64,000 nucleotides of DNA, from contig NZ_CP152389.1 in the NCBI RefSeq assembly GCF_038806765.1, positions 1,674,001 through 1,738,000 of the forward strand. The letters run 5' to 3'. A model generated the notes under the pieces. The model made no database searches, was not told the origin of the DNA, and saw only the letters and a list, made by a program, of their open reading frames with translations. This document shows positions 41,296 through 50,164 of this stretch, piece by piece; position 1 is the first letter of the stretch; each line of letters starts with the position of its first letter. A program made the translations under genes and the position numbers. The DNA comes from Mucilaginibacter sp. CSA2-8R. GTDB taxonomy: Bacteria > Bacteroidota > Bacteroidia > Sphingobacteriales > Sphingobacteriaceae.

Positions 41296-42341
41296 GCTTG
41301 GTATTCTTTTAGCGTGTTTAAAAGTGTTTTATTTTCTTCTGGTGTGCCTATAGTGAAGCGCAAGGCACCCTCGCAGAGCTCCACTTTAGAGCGGTCGCGT
41401 ACAATGATGCCATGGCTTACTAAAAAGTTGTAAATACCTTTAGCATCGGTCGTTTTTACCAAAATAAAGTTAGCATCCGAGGGGTAAATTTCCAACACAA
41501 AGTCAAATGCCTTCAGGTTCAACACCAGCTGGTCGCGTTCAGAAAGGGTTTCTTTAATCCACTGGTTTACCTGCTCTACGTTTTGCAAAGCTTGTAAAGC
41601 CAGTTGCTGCGACGCCTCGTTAACGTTGTAAGGTGGCTTCACCTTATTCATCACCTCAATAATTTCTTCGCTGGCAAAGGCCATACCTACCCGCAAAGCT
41701 GCCAGGCCCCAGGCTTTGGATAGTGTTTGCAACACTACCAGGTTAGCGTATTCAGTAAGCTCCTGGATAAACGTTTTTTGACGGCTAAAGTTAATATAAG
41801 CTTCATCCACCACCACCAAGCCATTAAAGTTGGTTAGCAGTGTTTCGATGTCCTCGCGGTGAATAGAGTTACCGGTGGGGTTATTAGGCGAACAGATAAA
41901 GATAAGCTTGGTGTTTTTATCAATGGCTTCGGCAATACCCTCCATGTTAAGCTGGTACTCGTCGGTAAGGTTTACCTTTCGGGTTTCAACATCGTTGATA
42001 TTGGCCGACACCTCATACATGCCGTAAGTGGGCGGTACCAGAATTACATTGTCTGTACCCGGATTACAAAAGCTGCGGAAAAGGATGTCAATAGCCTCGT
42101 CGCTGCCGTTGCCTAAGAAAATGTTACGCGGTGGAACACCCTTGATGTCGCTTAAACGCTTTTTTACGGCGTATTGCATAGGGTCGGGGTAACGGTTGTA
42201 GTTTTGCTCAAGCGGCGAACCGAATGCATTTTCGTTGGCATCCAGGTATACGCTGGCTTCGCCCTGAAACTCATCCCGTGCAGACGAGTAAGGCTTTAGG
42301 TTTTTTATATTTTCTCTGAGAATATTTTTGAGTTCAAACAT
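41292..42341 (-). CDS. hisC: Histidinol-phosphate aminotransferase
   Basis: A PLP-dependent class I/II aminotransferase (about 349 residues) that converts imidazole acetol phosphate to histidinol phosphate using glutamate. Seen: [59 protein letters not shown], and the PLP-binding lysine in [19 protein letters not shown], ending in [12 protein letters not shown] (substrate carboxylate Arg). The frame is open to 42386, but the ATG at 42341 ([20 protein letters not shown]) matches the family start. Its stop overlaps the start of hisB (ATGA). Confidence 0.96.
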   Translation of the reverse strand: MFELKNILRENIKNLKPYSSARDEFQGEASVYLDANENAFGSPLEQNYNRYPDPMQYAVKKRLSDIKGVPPRNIFLGNGSDEAIDILFRSFCNPGTDNVILVPPTYGMYEVSANINDVETRKVNLTDEYQLNMEGIAEAIDKNTKLIFICSPNNPTGNSIHREDIETLLTNFNGLVVVDEAYINFSRQKTFIQELTEYANLVVLQTLSKAWGLAALRVGMAFASEEIIEVMNKVKPPYNVNEASQQLALQALQNVEQVNQWIKETLSERDQLVLNLKAFDFVLEIYPSDANFILVKTTDAKGIYNFLVSHGIIVRDRSKVELCEGALRFTIGTPEENKTLLNTLKEYQA

Positions 42342-42418
42342 CAGTAAAAGAATATTTTTTGCTTCGGATTGAAACGTCCTGAGCACCGATTAATACATGG
42401 ACGGGTTTTAGCTGATAG

Positions 42419-43726
42419 TTATATTCTGGCTAAATGATCGGCTGTTCTTACACTAACCGCATTACGATGCGCATGCAAGCCTTCCAAGTCGGCCAAAATT
42501 TCTACATGCGGACCAATGTTTTGCAAGCCTTGCGGGGTAAGATGCTGAAACGTAATCTTTTTCACAAACGAATCGACCGATACACCCGAGTATGCCCTGG
42601 CGTAAGCACTGGTAGGCAGGGTATGGTTAGTACCCGAGGCATAGTCACCCACGCTTTCGGGAGTTTGGTTACCTAAAAATACAGAACCCGCATTGATAAT
42701 GTCAGCAGTAATCTGCTGCCAGTTTTCGGTGGCCAGTATCAAATGCTCAGGCGCATAGTGGTTGCTAAAGTGAATGGCTTCGTTTAAATCACTTACCACA
42801 ATTGCATAAGAGTTAGCAATGGCTTTTGCTGCTATTTCGGCACGCGGAAGAACCGGTAATTGTTTTTCCAGTTCTGCTATCGTGGCCTGAACAATATCGG
42901 CTGAGGTAGCGACTAACACGCTCTGGCTGTCGGCACCATGCTCGGCCTGTGCCAGTAAATCGGCAGCGATGTAGGCCGGATGGGCGGTTTCGTCGGCAAT
43001 CACTAAAACTTCAGACGGGCCCGCTGGCATATCGATTGCCGTAATGGTTGTAGATTGTATGATGGTTTTAGCCTTGGTGACAAACTGGTTACCCGGACCA
43101 AAAATCTTATCCACCTTACTGATGCTCTCCGTACCGTAAGCCATAGCCGCAATGGCTTGTGCGCCGCCAACCAGGTAAATACGCTCGATATCTAACAACT
43201 GCGCCACATAAGCAATAAAGGCGTTTACCTTGCCGTTTTTTTGCGGAGGCGAGCAAACTACAATTTCGCGGCAACCGGCAATGCGCGCCGGGATGCCAAG
43301 CATCAAAAAGGTGCTGGGTAAAACGGCGGTACCGCCAGGAATATATAGGCCGGCTTTCTCGATAGGGCGTAGTTCGCGCCAGCAGGTTACGCCGGGCATG
43401 GTTTCTACTTTATCTTCGGCCTTAAGCTGCGACTGGTGGAATTTATAAATGTTTTGATAGGCTACTTCAAGGGCAGTTTTTTGCTCAGGCTGCAAAGCTT
43501 CGGCTATTTCTGCCAGTTCCTGCTTGTCTAAGTAAAGCTTATCAATGGTTACCTTATCAAAACGAAGGGCGTAATCAAATAACGCGCGGTCGCCGTGTTG
43601 CTGCACATCGGTAATAATGGTTTCTACTACCGTACGTATCTCGTTAGCCGGGTCAATGTTGCGTTGCACCAGCTTTTCAACTTCGGTTGAGTTTAGTTGT
43701 GCGTAATTATAAACGTTAAGCATCAT
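42419..43726 (-). CDS. hisD: Histidinol dehydrogenase
   Basis: The zinc- and NAD-dependent enzyme that makes histidine from histidinol in two oxidations. About 435 residues. Family motifs: TCWRELRPIEKAGLYIPGGTAVLPSTFLML, GAQAIAAMAYGTESISKVDKIFGPGNQFVTKAK, IDMPAGPSEVLVIADETAHPAYIAADLLAQAEHGADSQ (zinc ligands Gln/His), NHYAPEHLIL and YASGTNHTLPTSAYARAYSGVSVDSFVKKITFQ. The frame extends to an ATG at 43774, five bases after hisG, but the paired ATGs at 43726/43723 (MMLNVYNYAQLN) give the usual N-terminus. Confidence 0.96.
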   Translation of the reverse strand: MMLNVYNYAQLNSTEVEKLVQRNIDPANEIRTVVETIITDVQQHGDRALFDYALRFDKVTIDKLYLDKQELAEIAEALQPEQKTALEVAYQNIYKFHQSQLKAEDKVETMPGVTCWRELRPIEKAGLYIPGGTAVLPSTFLMLGIPARIAGCREIVVCSPPQKNGKVNAFIAYVAQLLDIERIYLVGGAQAIAAMAYGTESISKVDKIFGPGNQFVTKAKTIIQSTTITAIDMPAGPSEVLVIADETAHPAYIAADLLAQAEHGADSQSVLVATSADIVQATIAELEKQLPVLPRAEIAAKAIANSYAIVVSDLNEAIHFSNHYAPEHLILATENWQQITADIINAGSVFLGNQTPESVGDYASGTNHTLPTSAYARAYSGVSVDSFVKKITFQHLTPQGLQNIGPHVEILADLEGLHAHRNAVSVRTADHLARI

Positions 43727-43779
43727 GTGTAGCTTTAATGTGCCTGTTGTTACTGATTTAGTAACGGTGAACACATGGT

Positions 43780-44631
43780 TTACAATATAATTTTTTCGAT
43801 AGGCATTACTACAATGCCTTGTGCGCCGGCCTGTTTAAGCTGGCTGATGCGGCTCCAGAAATCACGTTCGGGAATAACGGTATGTACCGCCACCCAGTCT
43901 GATTCGGCCAAAGGCACTACCGAGGGGCTTTTAACACCCGGCAGTAACCCAAGCACTTTTTCTAAGTTGCTGCGTTCAACGTTCAGTACTACGTACTTGG
44001 TCTCTTTAGCTCTTAATACCGATTGCACACGCTGAATCAATTCCTGAATTAGGTCCTCATTTTCAGAACCGGCCCGGCCAATCAGAACCGCTTCTGATGA
44101 CATTACGTCGGCAAAGGGTTTCAAACCGTTGCTTTTTAAGGTTCCGCCGGTAGATACTAAATCGCAAATGGCATCGGCAAGGCCTAAACCTGGCGAAATT
44201 TCGACTGAACCTGATATGGTGCGTATGTCGGCCGTAATGCCTAATTGCTGTAAATGTTTTTTGAGAATGACAGGGTAGGTAGTAGCGATCGATTTGCCAT
44301 TAAGGTCAGCAACATTCTGAATGTCCAAGTTATTAGGAATGGCAATTTTAAGCGAGCATTTGCCAAAACCTAATTTTTGCAGGTAGCTTACCTGTACTTC
44401 GGTTTCCTGTATCACGTTTTCGCCTACGATCCCCAGGTCGGCAATACCGTCCTGAACGTACTCGGGGATATCATCATCACGCAGAAATAAAATTTCGAGC
44501 GGGAAGTTGGATACCGGCGATATCAGTGAGCTTTTGTAATTTTCGAAATTTAGGCCGCAGTTTTTTAGCAGCTCTACAGATTTTTCATTGAGCCGTCCGG
44601 ATTTTTGGATGGCTATTTTAAGTGTTTTCAC
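43780..44631 (-). CDS. hisG: ATP phosphoribosyltransferase (long form)
   Basis: The first enzyme of histidine synthesis, joining ATP and PRPP. 283 residues with a C-terminal ACT-like regulatory domain (about 208-283), so it is the long, HisZ-independent form that histidine inhibits directly. Features: LKIAIQKSGRLNEKSVELLKNCGL, FLRDDDIPEYVQDGIADLGIVGENVI, the PRPP-binding EISPGLGLADAICDLVSTGGTLKSNGL, and GVKSPSVVPLAESDWVAVHTVIPERDFW in the ACT-like part. It starts with GTG at 44631. It is the first structural gene of the operon, 61 bases after a His-rich leader ORF. Confidence 0.96.
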   Translation of the reverse strand: MKTLKIAIQKSGRLNEKSVELLKNCGLNFENYKSSLISPVSNFPLEILFLRDDDIPEYVQDGIADLGIVGENVIQETEVQVSYLQKLGFGKCSLKIAIPNNLDIQNVADLNGKSIATTYPVILKKHLQQLGITADIRTISGSVEISPGLGLADAICDLVSTGGTLKSNGLKPFADVMSSEAVLIGRAGSENEDLIQELIQRVQSVLRAKETKYVVLNVERSNLEKVLGLLPGVKSPSVVPLAESDWVAVHTVIPERDFWSRISQLKQAGAQGIVVMPIEKIIL

Positions 44632-44692
44632 AAATGGGAGGTATTAAACTATAAATAAAAACGGAGGTCGTTATTTCACGTAGAAACATACA

Positions 44693-44755
44693 TTAATCAT
44701 TATCGCCGCAGGGGCGATGGTGCATATGCAAATGATGTAATGTTTGACCGTTCAT
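44693..44755 (-). CDS. Histidine operon leader peptide (20 residues, His-rich)
   Basis: A minus-strand ATG at 44755 opens a 20-codon frame containing HHLHMHH (five His in seven codons, residues 7-13), ending in TAA at 44693-44695. It lies between a good promoter and hisG, where a ribosome stalling for lack of His-tRNA would control the operon. The RNA can form a composite hairpin: CATTACATCATT (over the first His codons) with AATGATTAATG, enclosing ATCGCC/GGCGAT. The classic terminator U-run is not obvious, so control could be transcriptional or translational. The His richness and position make chance unlikely. Confidence 0.8.
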   Translation of the reverse strand: MNGQTLHHLHMHHRPCGDND

Positions 44756-44784
44756 TTTATAGCTAACAGTTTGATGAGCTGCCG

Positions 44785-44816
44785 CAAATATATAGATAAA
44801 AAGAACATAGAATCAA
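44785..44816 (-). promoter_or_regulatory. Promoter of the histidine operon
   Basis: On the minus strand TTGA (44813-44816), 20 bases, then TATATTTG (44785-44792), close to the Bacteroidota TTTG-N19-TAnnTTTG consensus. The expected start of transcription is about 25 bases before the leader peptide ATG. Confidence 0.6.
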
Positions 44817-44905
44817 GATTATAGCATTAAGATTATTGTAAATAAAGAATTTGCTTTATTTAAGCGTATCTCAATGCTATACTCTTGAACAGGCAATCTT
44901 GTTTT

Positions 44906-45406
44906 TTATTTAATGAGATGTAAAACATCGCTGATAGGCTGGTCGCTATTAATGAGTATACCAGTAACGCCTGCCGATTGGCCGGCTTCAACGTCGCGCT
45001 CGCGGTCGCCTATAAAGTAAGATTGCGCAGGGTCGATGTTGTGTTGTTCTATTCCTTTTAATAGTAAACCCGGTTTTGGTTTGCGGCAATCGCACTCACC
45101 GGTAAACAGCGGATGGTGCGGGCAATAATACATGTCGGTAAAAGTAACGCCATGCCCGGCGTAAACATCACGCAGGTGTTGGTGCATTTCGGCCAGTTGC
45201 TGTTCAGTATACCAGCCTTTGGCTAAGCCACCCTGGTTGGTAGCTACAATGAGGAGGTAGCCACGTTGTTGTAATTCTTTTAAAGCGCTAAAATTGTGCT
45301 CCAAAACTTTAAAATCTTCCAGGCGGCATACGTAGTCGCCAAGCTCTTTATTCAATACGCCGTCGCGGTCTAAGAAAACGGCTTTGTTTTTTGTCGTATT
45401 CATCAT
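44906..45406 (-). CDS. gmhB: D-glycero-beta-D-manno-heptose 1,7-bisphosphate 7-phosphatase (GmhB-like HAD-IIIA)
   Basis: A 166-residue HAD phosphatase of the GmhB group, acting in ADP-heptose synthesis for lipopolysaccharide. The nucleophile motif is AVFLDRDGVLNKELGDYV, then LLIVATNQGGLAKG, the zinc-binding loop CPHHPLFTGECDCRKPKPGLL (C-x-H...C-x-C), and FIGDRERDVEAGQSAGV. The zinc loop separates it from the HisB phosphatase nearby, which lacks one. The frame is open to a TTG at 45418; I use the ATG at 45406 (MMNTTKNKAVF) because a TACCTTTG -7 element (45416-45423) ends nine bases before it. Specificity for heptose phosphate is a family inference; a histidinol-phosphatase is the alternative. 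Confidence 0.85.
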   Translation of the reverse strand: MMNTTKNKAVFLDRDGVLNKELGDYVCRLEDFKVLEHNFSALKELQQRGYLLIVATNQGGLAKGWYTEQQLAEMHQHLRDVYAGHGVTFTDMYYCPHHPLFTGECDCRKPKPGLLLKGIEQHNIDPAQSYFIGDRERDVEAGQSAGVTGILINSDQPISDVLHLIK

Positions 45407-45415
45407 GTATAGGGG

Positions 45416-45423
45416 CAAAGGTA
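45416..45423 (-). promoter_or_regulatory. -7 promoter element of gmhB
   Basis: The minus strand reads TACCTTTG nine bases before the ATG at 45406, matching TAnnTTTG. No clear -33 box is seen. Confidence 0.4.
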
Positions 45424-45569
45424 ATGCAATCCCAGTCTCTTATTTAGTTTGATTATAAGCTAAACTAAATGTTAAAGTGCATTTGAAGTGGTTTTTTGTT
45501 GCATTTTTATTAAATACGTCATATGTTAGGCCTATAAAATTTGGCATATTCGTAAAAAAGCAATTTTTG

Positions 45570-45600
45570 TTTGGTAAAAATCGCAAAAACTGTAAATTCG
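45570..45600 (+). promoter_or_regulatory. Promoter of gltBD
   Basis: TTTG (45570-45573), exactly 19 bases, then TAAATTCG (45593-45600). This is the best match in the window to the Bacteroidota promoter consensus TTTG-N19-TAnnTTTG, 33 bases before the gltB ATG. Confidence 0.7.
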
Positions 45601-45633
45601 TAATTAGCCCTAATTTATTAATAAAGTATTAAC

Positions 45634-48600
45634 ATGGATCAAATAGATAGTGACCAGCAAGGCCTTTACCGGTCTGAGTTTGAACATGACTCCTGCGGAA
45701 CGGGATTTATCGCCAACATTAATGGCGCAAAATCTAACAAGATAGTGCACGATGCTCTGAGTATGCTCGAAAATATGGAGCATAGAGGAGCCTGCGGATG
45801 TGACCCGGAGTCGGGTGATGGCGCGGGTATACTCATACAATTGCCGCACGAGTTTTTGATGGAAGAATGCTCGGATATTGAGGTTAGCCTGCCACAACCC
45901 GGCGAGTACGGTGTAGGTATGATTTTCTTCCCGAAAGACTCTACCTTAAAGAAAGCTTGCCGCAATATTATTACCGCTGCTGTTGAAAAACTTGGTATTC
46001 CTCTTTTGGGTTTCCGCAAGCTGCCCGTAAACTCTTCGGTAATTGGGGAAACTGCACGCAGTGCCGAGCCCGATGTGGAGCAGGTATTTGTGCTGCGTCC
46101 ATCATCTATTACCAACATTGAAGATTTTGAACGCAGGTTATATGTACTGCGCCGCTATATTAATAAAACCGTTAACGAAACGGTTGCCGGAGCCGGTGAG
46201 TTTTTTTACTTCACTTCATTCTCTTGCAAAACCATCATCTACAAAGGGCAGGTAACGACGTTCCAGTTACGTCAGTATTTTACAGACCTGACTGATCCGC
46301 GTGTGGCATCTGGCTTTGCCATGATTCACTCGCGTTTCTCTACCAATACATTCCCATCGTGGAAACTGGCACAACCTTTCAGGCTGATTGCCCACAACGG
46401 AGAGATTAATACCTTGACCGGTAACCTTAACTGGTTCTTTTCGAGTGTAAAATCATTGGCCTCGGCTTACTTTACCCGCGAGGAGATGGAGATGTTACTA
46501 CCGGTGATTGATAATAACCAGTCTGACTCTGCTTGCCTGGATAACATTATCGAGATATTGCAGCACTCCGGCCGATCATTGCCGCACGTAATGATGATGC
46601 TAATTCCGGAGGCATGGGATGGTAATGAGCAAATGGATCCGTTTAAAAAGGCATTCTATGAGTATCATGCTACCATTATGCAGCCATGGGATGGTCCGGC
46701 TGCTATCTGTTTCACTGATGGTAAACTGGTTGGTGCGCTGTTAGACCGTAATGGCTTGCGTCCGCTTCGTTACACCGTAACTACCGACGGCCGTGTTATT
46801 GCCGCTTCAGAAACCGGTGTCTTAAATATTGATGAGTCTACCGTTTTAAGCAAAGGCCGGTTACAGCCGGGCAAAATGTTGCTGATTGATACGGTGAACA
46901 ATAAAATCATCACTGATGAAGAAATAAAAAAAGAACTGGCCGAAAAACAGCCTTATGGCCGTTGGCTTGAAAATTATAAGATCAGGCTCGAAGATTTGCC
47001 AGAGCCGAGGGTAACCTTCTCGAGCCTTTCGCCCGAGTCGGTTTTTAAATATCAGCAGGTATTTGGCTATACTCGCGAGGATGTTGACGGTATCATTAAA
47101 CCGATGGCCATTGATGCCAAAGAACCTATAGGTTCGATGGGTACTGATGTGCCATTGGCTATCTTGTCTGACAAGCCTCAACATTTATCAAGCTACTTTA
47201 AACAGTTTTTTGCGCAGGTAACCAACCCACCAATCGACCCTATCCGCGAGCGTTTAGTGATGAGTTTGGCTACCTTCATTGGTAACAATGGTAATTTGCT
47301 TGATGAAGACAAGATGCATTGCCATTGCGTAACGTTAAAGCATCCCATATTGCGCAACCACCAGTTAGAGAAACTGCGTAGTATTGACACCGGCTTGTTC
47401 CACGCTAAAACGCTGCAAACTTACTTTAAAGCTGATGGTCAGCCAGGCTCGCTACAAAAAGGTATTGAGCGCTTATGCCGTTATGCCGAAGATGCCGTTG
47501 ATGACGGTTTTGAAGTATTAATTCTGTCAGACCGTGCTATTGATTCTGAGCATGCAGCGATACCATCATTGCTGGCAGTATCTGCCGTTCATCATTACCT
47601 GGTTAAAAAAGGCCGTCGTGGTGCAGTAGGTTTAGTGGTTGAGGCCGGAGACGTTTGGGAAGTGCACCATTTTGCCTGTTTACTGGCTTTCGGCGCTACT
47701 GCTATTAATCCTTACCTGGCGCTATCAACCATCGAAACGCTAAAAAATAATGGCGGTATAGTAAGTGACTCCGATATTAAAACGTTGTCTAAGAACTATG
47801 TAAAGTCGGTTAATGATGGCTTGTTAAAGATATTCTCAAAAATGGGTATATCAACCTTACAGTCATATCACGGTTCGCAGCAGTTCGAAATTTTAGGATT
47901 AAATAAGGAGGTAGTTGACCGATATTTTGCCGGTGCTGTAACCCGTATTGGCGGTTTAGGACTGGACGAAATTGCCCGCGAGGCCTTAAGCAAGCATAAG
48001 TTTGGCTTCACTACTTCTAAAAGTGAAGTGAAGCTGTTACCTGAGGGGGGCATTTACCAGTGGAAACGCCGTGGCGAAGCCCACTTGTTTAACCCGCAAA
48101 CGGTACACTTGCTGCAGCATGCTACCAGTACCAACAATTTTGATGTATATAAAACATATGCCCGTTTGGTAAACGAGCAAACCGAAAAGCACTATACCAT
48201 TCGTGGTTTATTAGACTTTACTCATCATCGCGAGGCAATCTCTATTGAAGAGGTTGAACCTATCGAAAGCATCATGAAGCGTTTTGCTACGGGTGCGATG
48301 TCGTTCGGTTCTATCTCGCATGAGGCACATAGTACGCTGGCCATTGCCATGAACCGGATTGGCGGTAAAAGCAATACTGGCGAGGGCGGCGAAGACGAGA
48401 TGCGCTATGAACGTATGGCCAACGGTGATTCCATGCGTTCGGCTATTAAGCAGATTGCTTCCGCCCGTTTTGGGGTAACTTCTAATTACCTGACTAATGC
48501 CGATGAGTTACAAATTAAAATGGCTCAGGGTGCTAAACCAGGTGAGGGCGGACAACTTCCAGGCCATAAGGTAGACGCGTGGATTGCTAAAACCCGTCAC

Positions 48601-50160
48601 TCAACGCCTGGCGTAGGCTTAATTTCTCCGCCGCCTCACCACGATATTTATTCGATTGAGGATTTAGCCCAGCTGATTTTCGACTTGAAAAATGCCAACC
48701 GTGCGGCCCGTATCAACGTTAAATTGGTATCGAAAGCCGGCGTCGGTACTATTGCCGCGGGTGTAGCCAAAGCACACGCTGATGTGATATTGGTTGCCGG
48801 ATATGATGGTGGTACAGGTGCATCGCCAATTAGCTCTATTAAACATGCAGGTTTACCATGGGAGTTAGGCCTGGCCGAAGCTCACCAGACCCTGGTGCGC
48901 AGCAAATTGCGTACCCGCGTAGTGCTGCAAGCCGACGGGCAAATGAAAACCGGCCGCGATTTGGTGATTGCCGCCTTGTTAGGTGCCGAGGAGTGGGGTG
49001 TTGCAACCGCGGCCCTTGTTGCCAGCGGTTGTATTATGATGCGTAAATGTCACTTAAATACCTGTCCGGTAGGTGTGGCCACGCAAGACCCTGACCTGCG
49101 CCGTTTGTTTAGCGGTAAGCCGGAGCATGTGGTTAACTTGTTCCGTTTCCTGGCCGAAGATATGCGCGAGATTATGGCCGAGTTAGGCTTCCGTAACATT
49201 AACGAAATGGTGGGCCGCGTGCAGTTTTTACGTGTTAAGGATAACATCCAGAGCTGGAAAGCTAAGAAAGTTGACCTATCGGGTATTCTTCATCCGGTTA
49301 CTAACGCCAAAGGCAATACGTTGTACAATAGCCAGGCGCAGGATCACGGGATGGATAACGTCATCGACTGGAAGTTGCTCGAAGCCGCACAACCAGCACT
49401 GGAAGATAAAACACCGGTTTTTGCTTCTTTCGAACTTAAAAATACTGACCGTACTGTAGGTACTTTGTTATCAAACGAAATCTCTAAAAAATACGGCTCG
49501 GCCGGATTGCCCGAAAATACGATCAACTTCAAATTTACCGGTTCTGCCGGGCAAAGCTTTGGCGCTTTTGCGGCTAAAGGTATAGCCTTCGAACTCGAAG
49601 GTGAAGCTAACGACTACGTAGGTAAGGGTCTATCAGGTGCTCAGCTGGCTATCTATCCGAAAGCGGATGCGGGTTATGTACCCGAAGATAATATCATCAT
49701 TGGTAACGTAGCTGTTTATGGTGCTACCTCTGGCGAGTTGTTTGTACGCGGTATGGCCGGCGAGCGTTTTGCCGTTCGCAACTCGGGCGCTACCGTTGTA
49801 GTTGAAGGCGTGGGCGACCATGGTTGTGAGTACATGACCGGTGGCCGTGCGCTGATATTGGGTAAAACAGGTCGCAACTTTGCCGCTGGCATGAGCGGTG
49901 GTTTGGCCTGGGTATACAACCCGGATAACGGCTTTGCTGCCAACTGTAATACCGAAATGGTTGATTTGGATCCGTTAAGCCAGCAGGATGAAGAGCAAAT
50001 TATAGCCTTGCTGAAAAAGCATGTGCATTTAACTAACAGTAAACTGGCTCAGCAGTTATTGGCCAACTGGCAGATAGCGGCAACGCATTTTGTAAAAGTA
50101 TTCCCGCGCGAATACAAAAGAGTGTTACAACAGCAGGAGTATCAAACATCAGCTAATTAA
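45634..50160 (+). CDS. gltB: Glutamate synthase (NADPH-type) large subunit
   Basis: The 1508-residue large subunit of GOGAT, which converts glutamine plus 2-oxoglutarate to two glutamates. The class II amidotransferase domain starts at Cys21 (EHDSCGTGFIANI) after a 20-residue propeptide that is normally removed. The central and FMN-binding barrel domains include GAMSFGSISHEAHSTLAIAMNRIGGKSNTGEGGED and AQGAKPGEGGQLPGHKV. The [3Fe-4S] cysteines are C1133, C1139 and C1144 (CIMMRKCHLNTCPVG). The C-terminal beta-helix has the repeated GxxGxxxG pattern (YVGKGLSGAQLAIYP, YMTGGRALILGKTGRNFAAGMSGG). Its stop is 4 bases before gltD, so the two subunits are co-translated. Confidence 0.97.
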   Translation: MDQIDSDQQGLYRSEFEHDSCGTGFIANINGAKSNKIVHDALSMLENMEHRGACGCDPESGDGAGILIQLPHEFLMEECSDIEVSLPQPGEYGVGMIFFPKDSTLKKACRNIITAAVEKLGIPLLGFRKLPVNSSVIGETARSAEPDVEQVFVLRPSSITNIEDFERRLYVLRRYINKTVNETVAGAGEFFYFTSFSCKTIIYKGQVTTFQLRQYFTDLTDPRVASGFAMIHSRFSTNTFPSWKLAQPFRLIAHNGEINTLTGNLNWFFSSVKSLASAYFTREEMEMLLPVIDNNQSDSACLDNIIEILQHSGRSLPHVMMMLIPEAWDGNEQMDPFKKAFYEYHATIMQPWDGPAAICFTDGKLVGALLDRNGLRPLRYTVTTDGRVIAASETGVLNIDESTVLSKGRLQPGKMLLIDTVNNKIITDEEIKKELAEKQPYGRWLENYKIRLEDLPEPRVTFSSLSPESVFKYQQVFGYTREDVDGIIKPMAIDAKEPIGSMGTDVPLAILSDKPQHLSSYFKQFFAQVTNPPIDPIRERLVMSLATFIGNNGNLLDEDKMHCHCVTLKHPILRNHQLEKLRSIDTGLFHAKTLQTYFKADGQPGSLQKGIERLCRYAEDAVDDGFEVLILSDRAIDSEHAAIPSLLAVSAVHHYLVKKGRRGAVGLVVEAGDVWEVHHFACLLAFGATAINPYLALSTIETLKNNGGIVSDSDIKTLSKNYVKSVNDGLLKIFSKMGISTLQSYHGSQQFEILGLNKEVVDRYFAGAVTRIGGLGLDEIAREALSKHKFGFTTSKSEVKLLPEGGIYQWKRRGEAHLFNPQTVHLLQHATSTNNFDVYKTYARLVNEQTEKHYTIRGLLDFTHHREAISIEEVEPIESIMKRFATGAMSFGSISHEAHSTLAIAMNRIGGKSNTGEGGEDEMRYERMANGDSMRSAIKQIASARFGVTSNYLTNADELQIKMAQGAKPGEGGQLPGHKVDAWIAKTRHSTPGVGLISPPPHHDIYSIEDLAQLIFDLKNANRAARINVKLVSKAGVGTIAAGVAKAHADVILVAGYDGGTGASPISSIKHAGLPWELGLAEAHQTLVRSKLRTRVVLQADGQMKTGRDLVIAALLGAEEWGVATAALVASGCIMMRKCHLNTCPVGVATQDPDLRRLFSGKPEHVVNLFRFLAEDMREIMAELGFRNINEMVGRVQFLRVKDNIQSWKAKKVDLSGILHPVTNAKGNTLYNSQAQDHGMDNVIDWKLLEAAQPALEDKTPVFASFELKNTDRTVGTLLSNEISKKYGSAGLPENTINFKFTGSAGQSFGAFAAKGIAFELEGEANDYVGKGLSGAQLAIYPKADAGYVPEDNIIIGNVAVYGATSGELFVRGMAGERFAVRNSGATVVVEGVGDHGCEYMTGGRALILGKTGRNFAAGMSGGLAWVYNPDNGFAANCNTEMVDLDPLSQQDEEQIIALLKKHVHLTNSKLAQQLLANWQIAATHFVKVFPREYKRVLQQQEYQTSAN

Positions 50161-50164
50161 AAAC

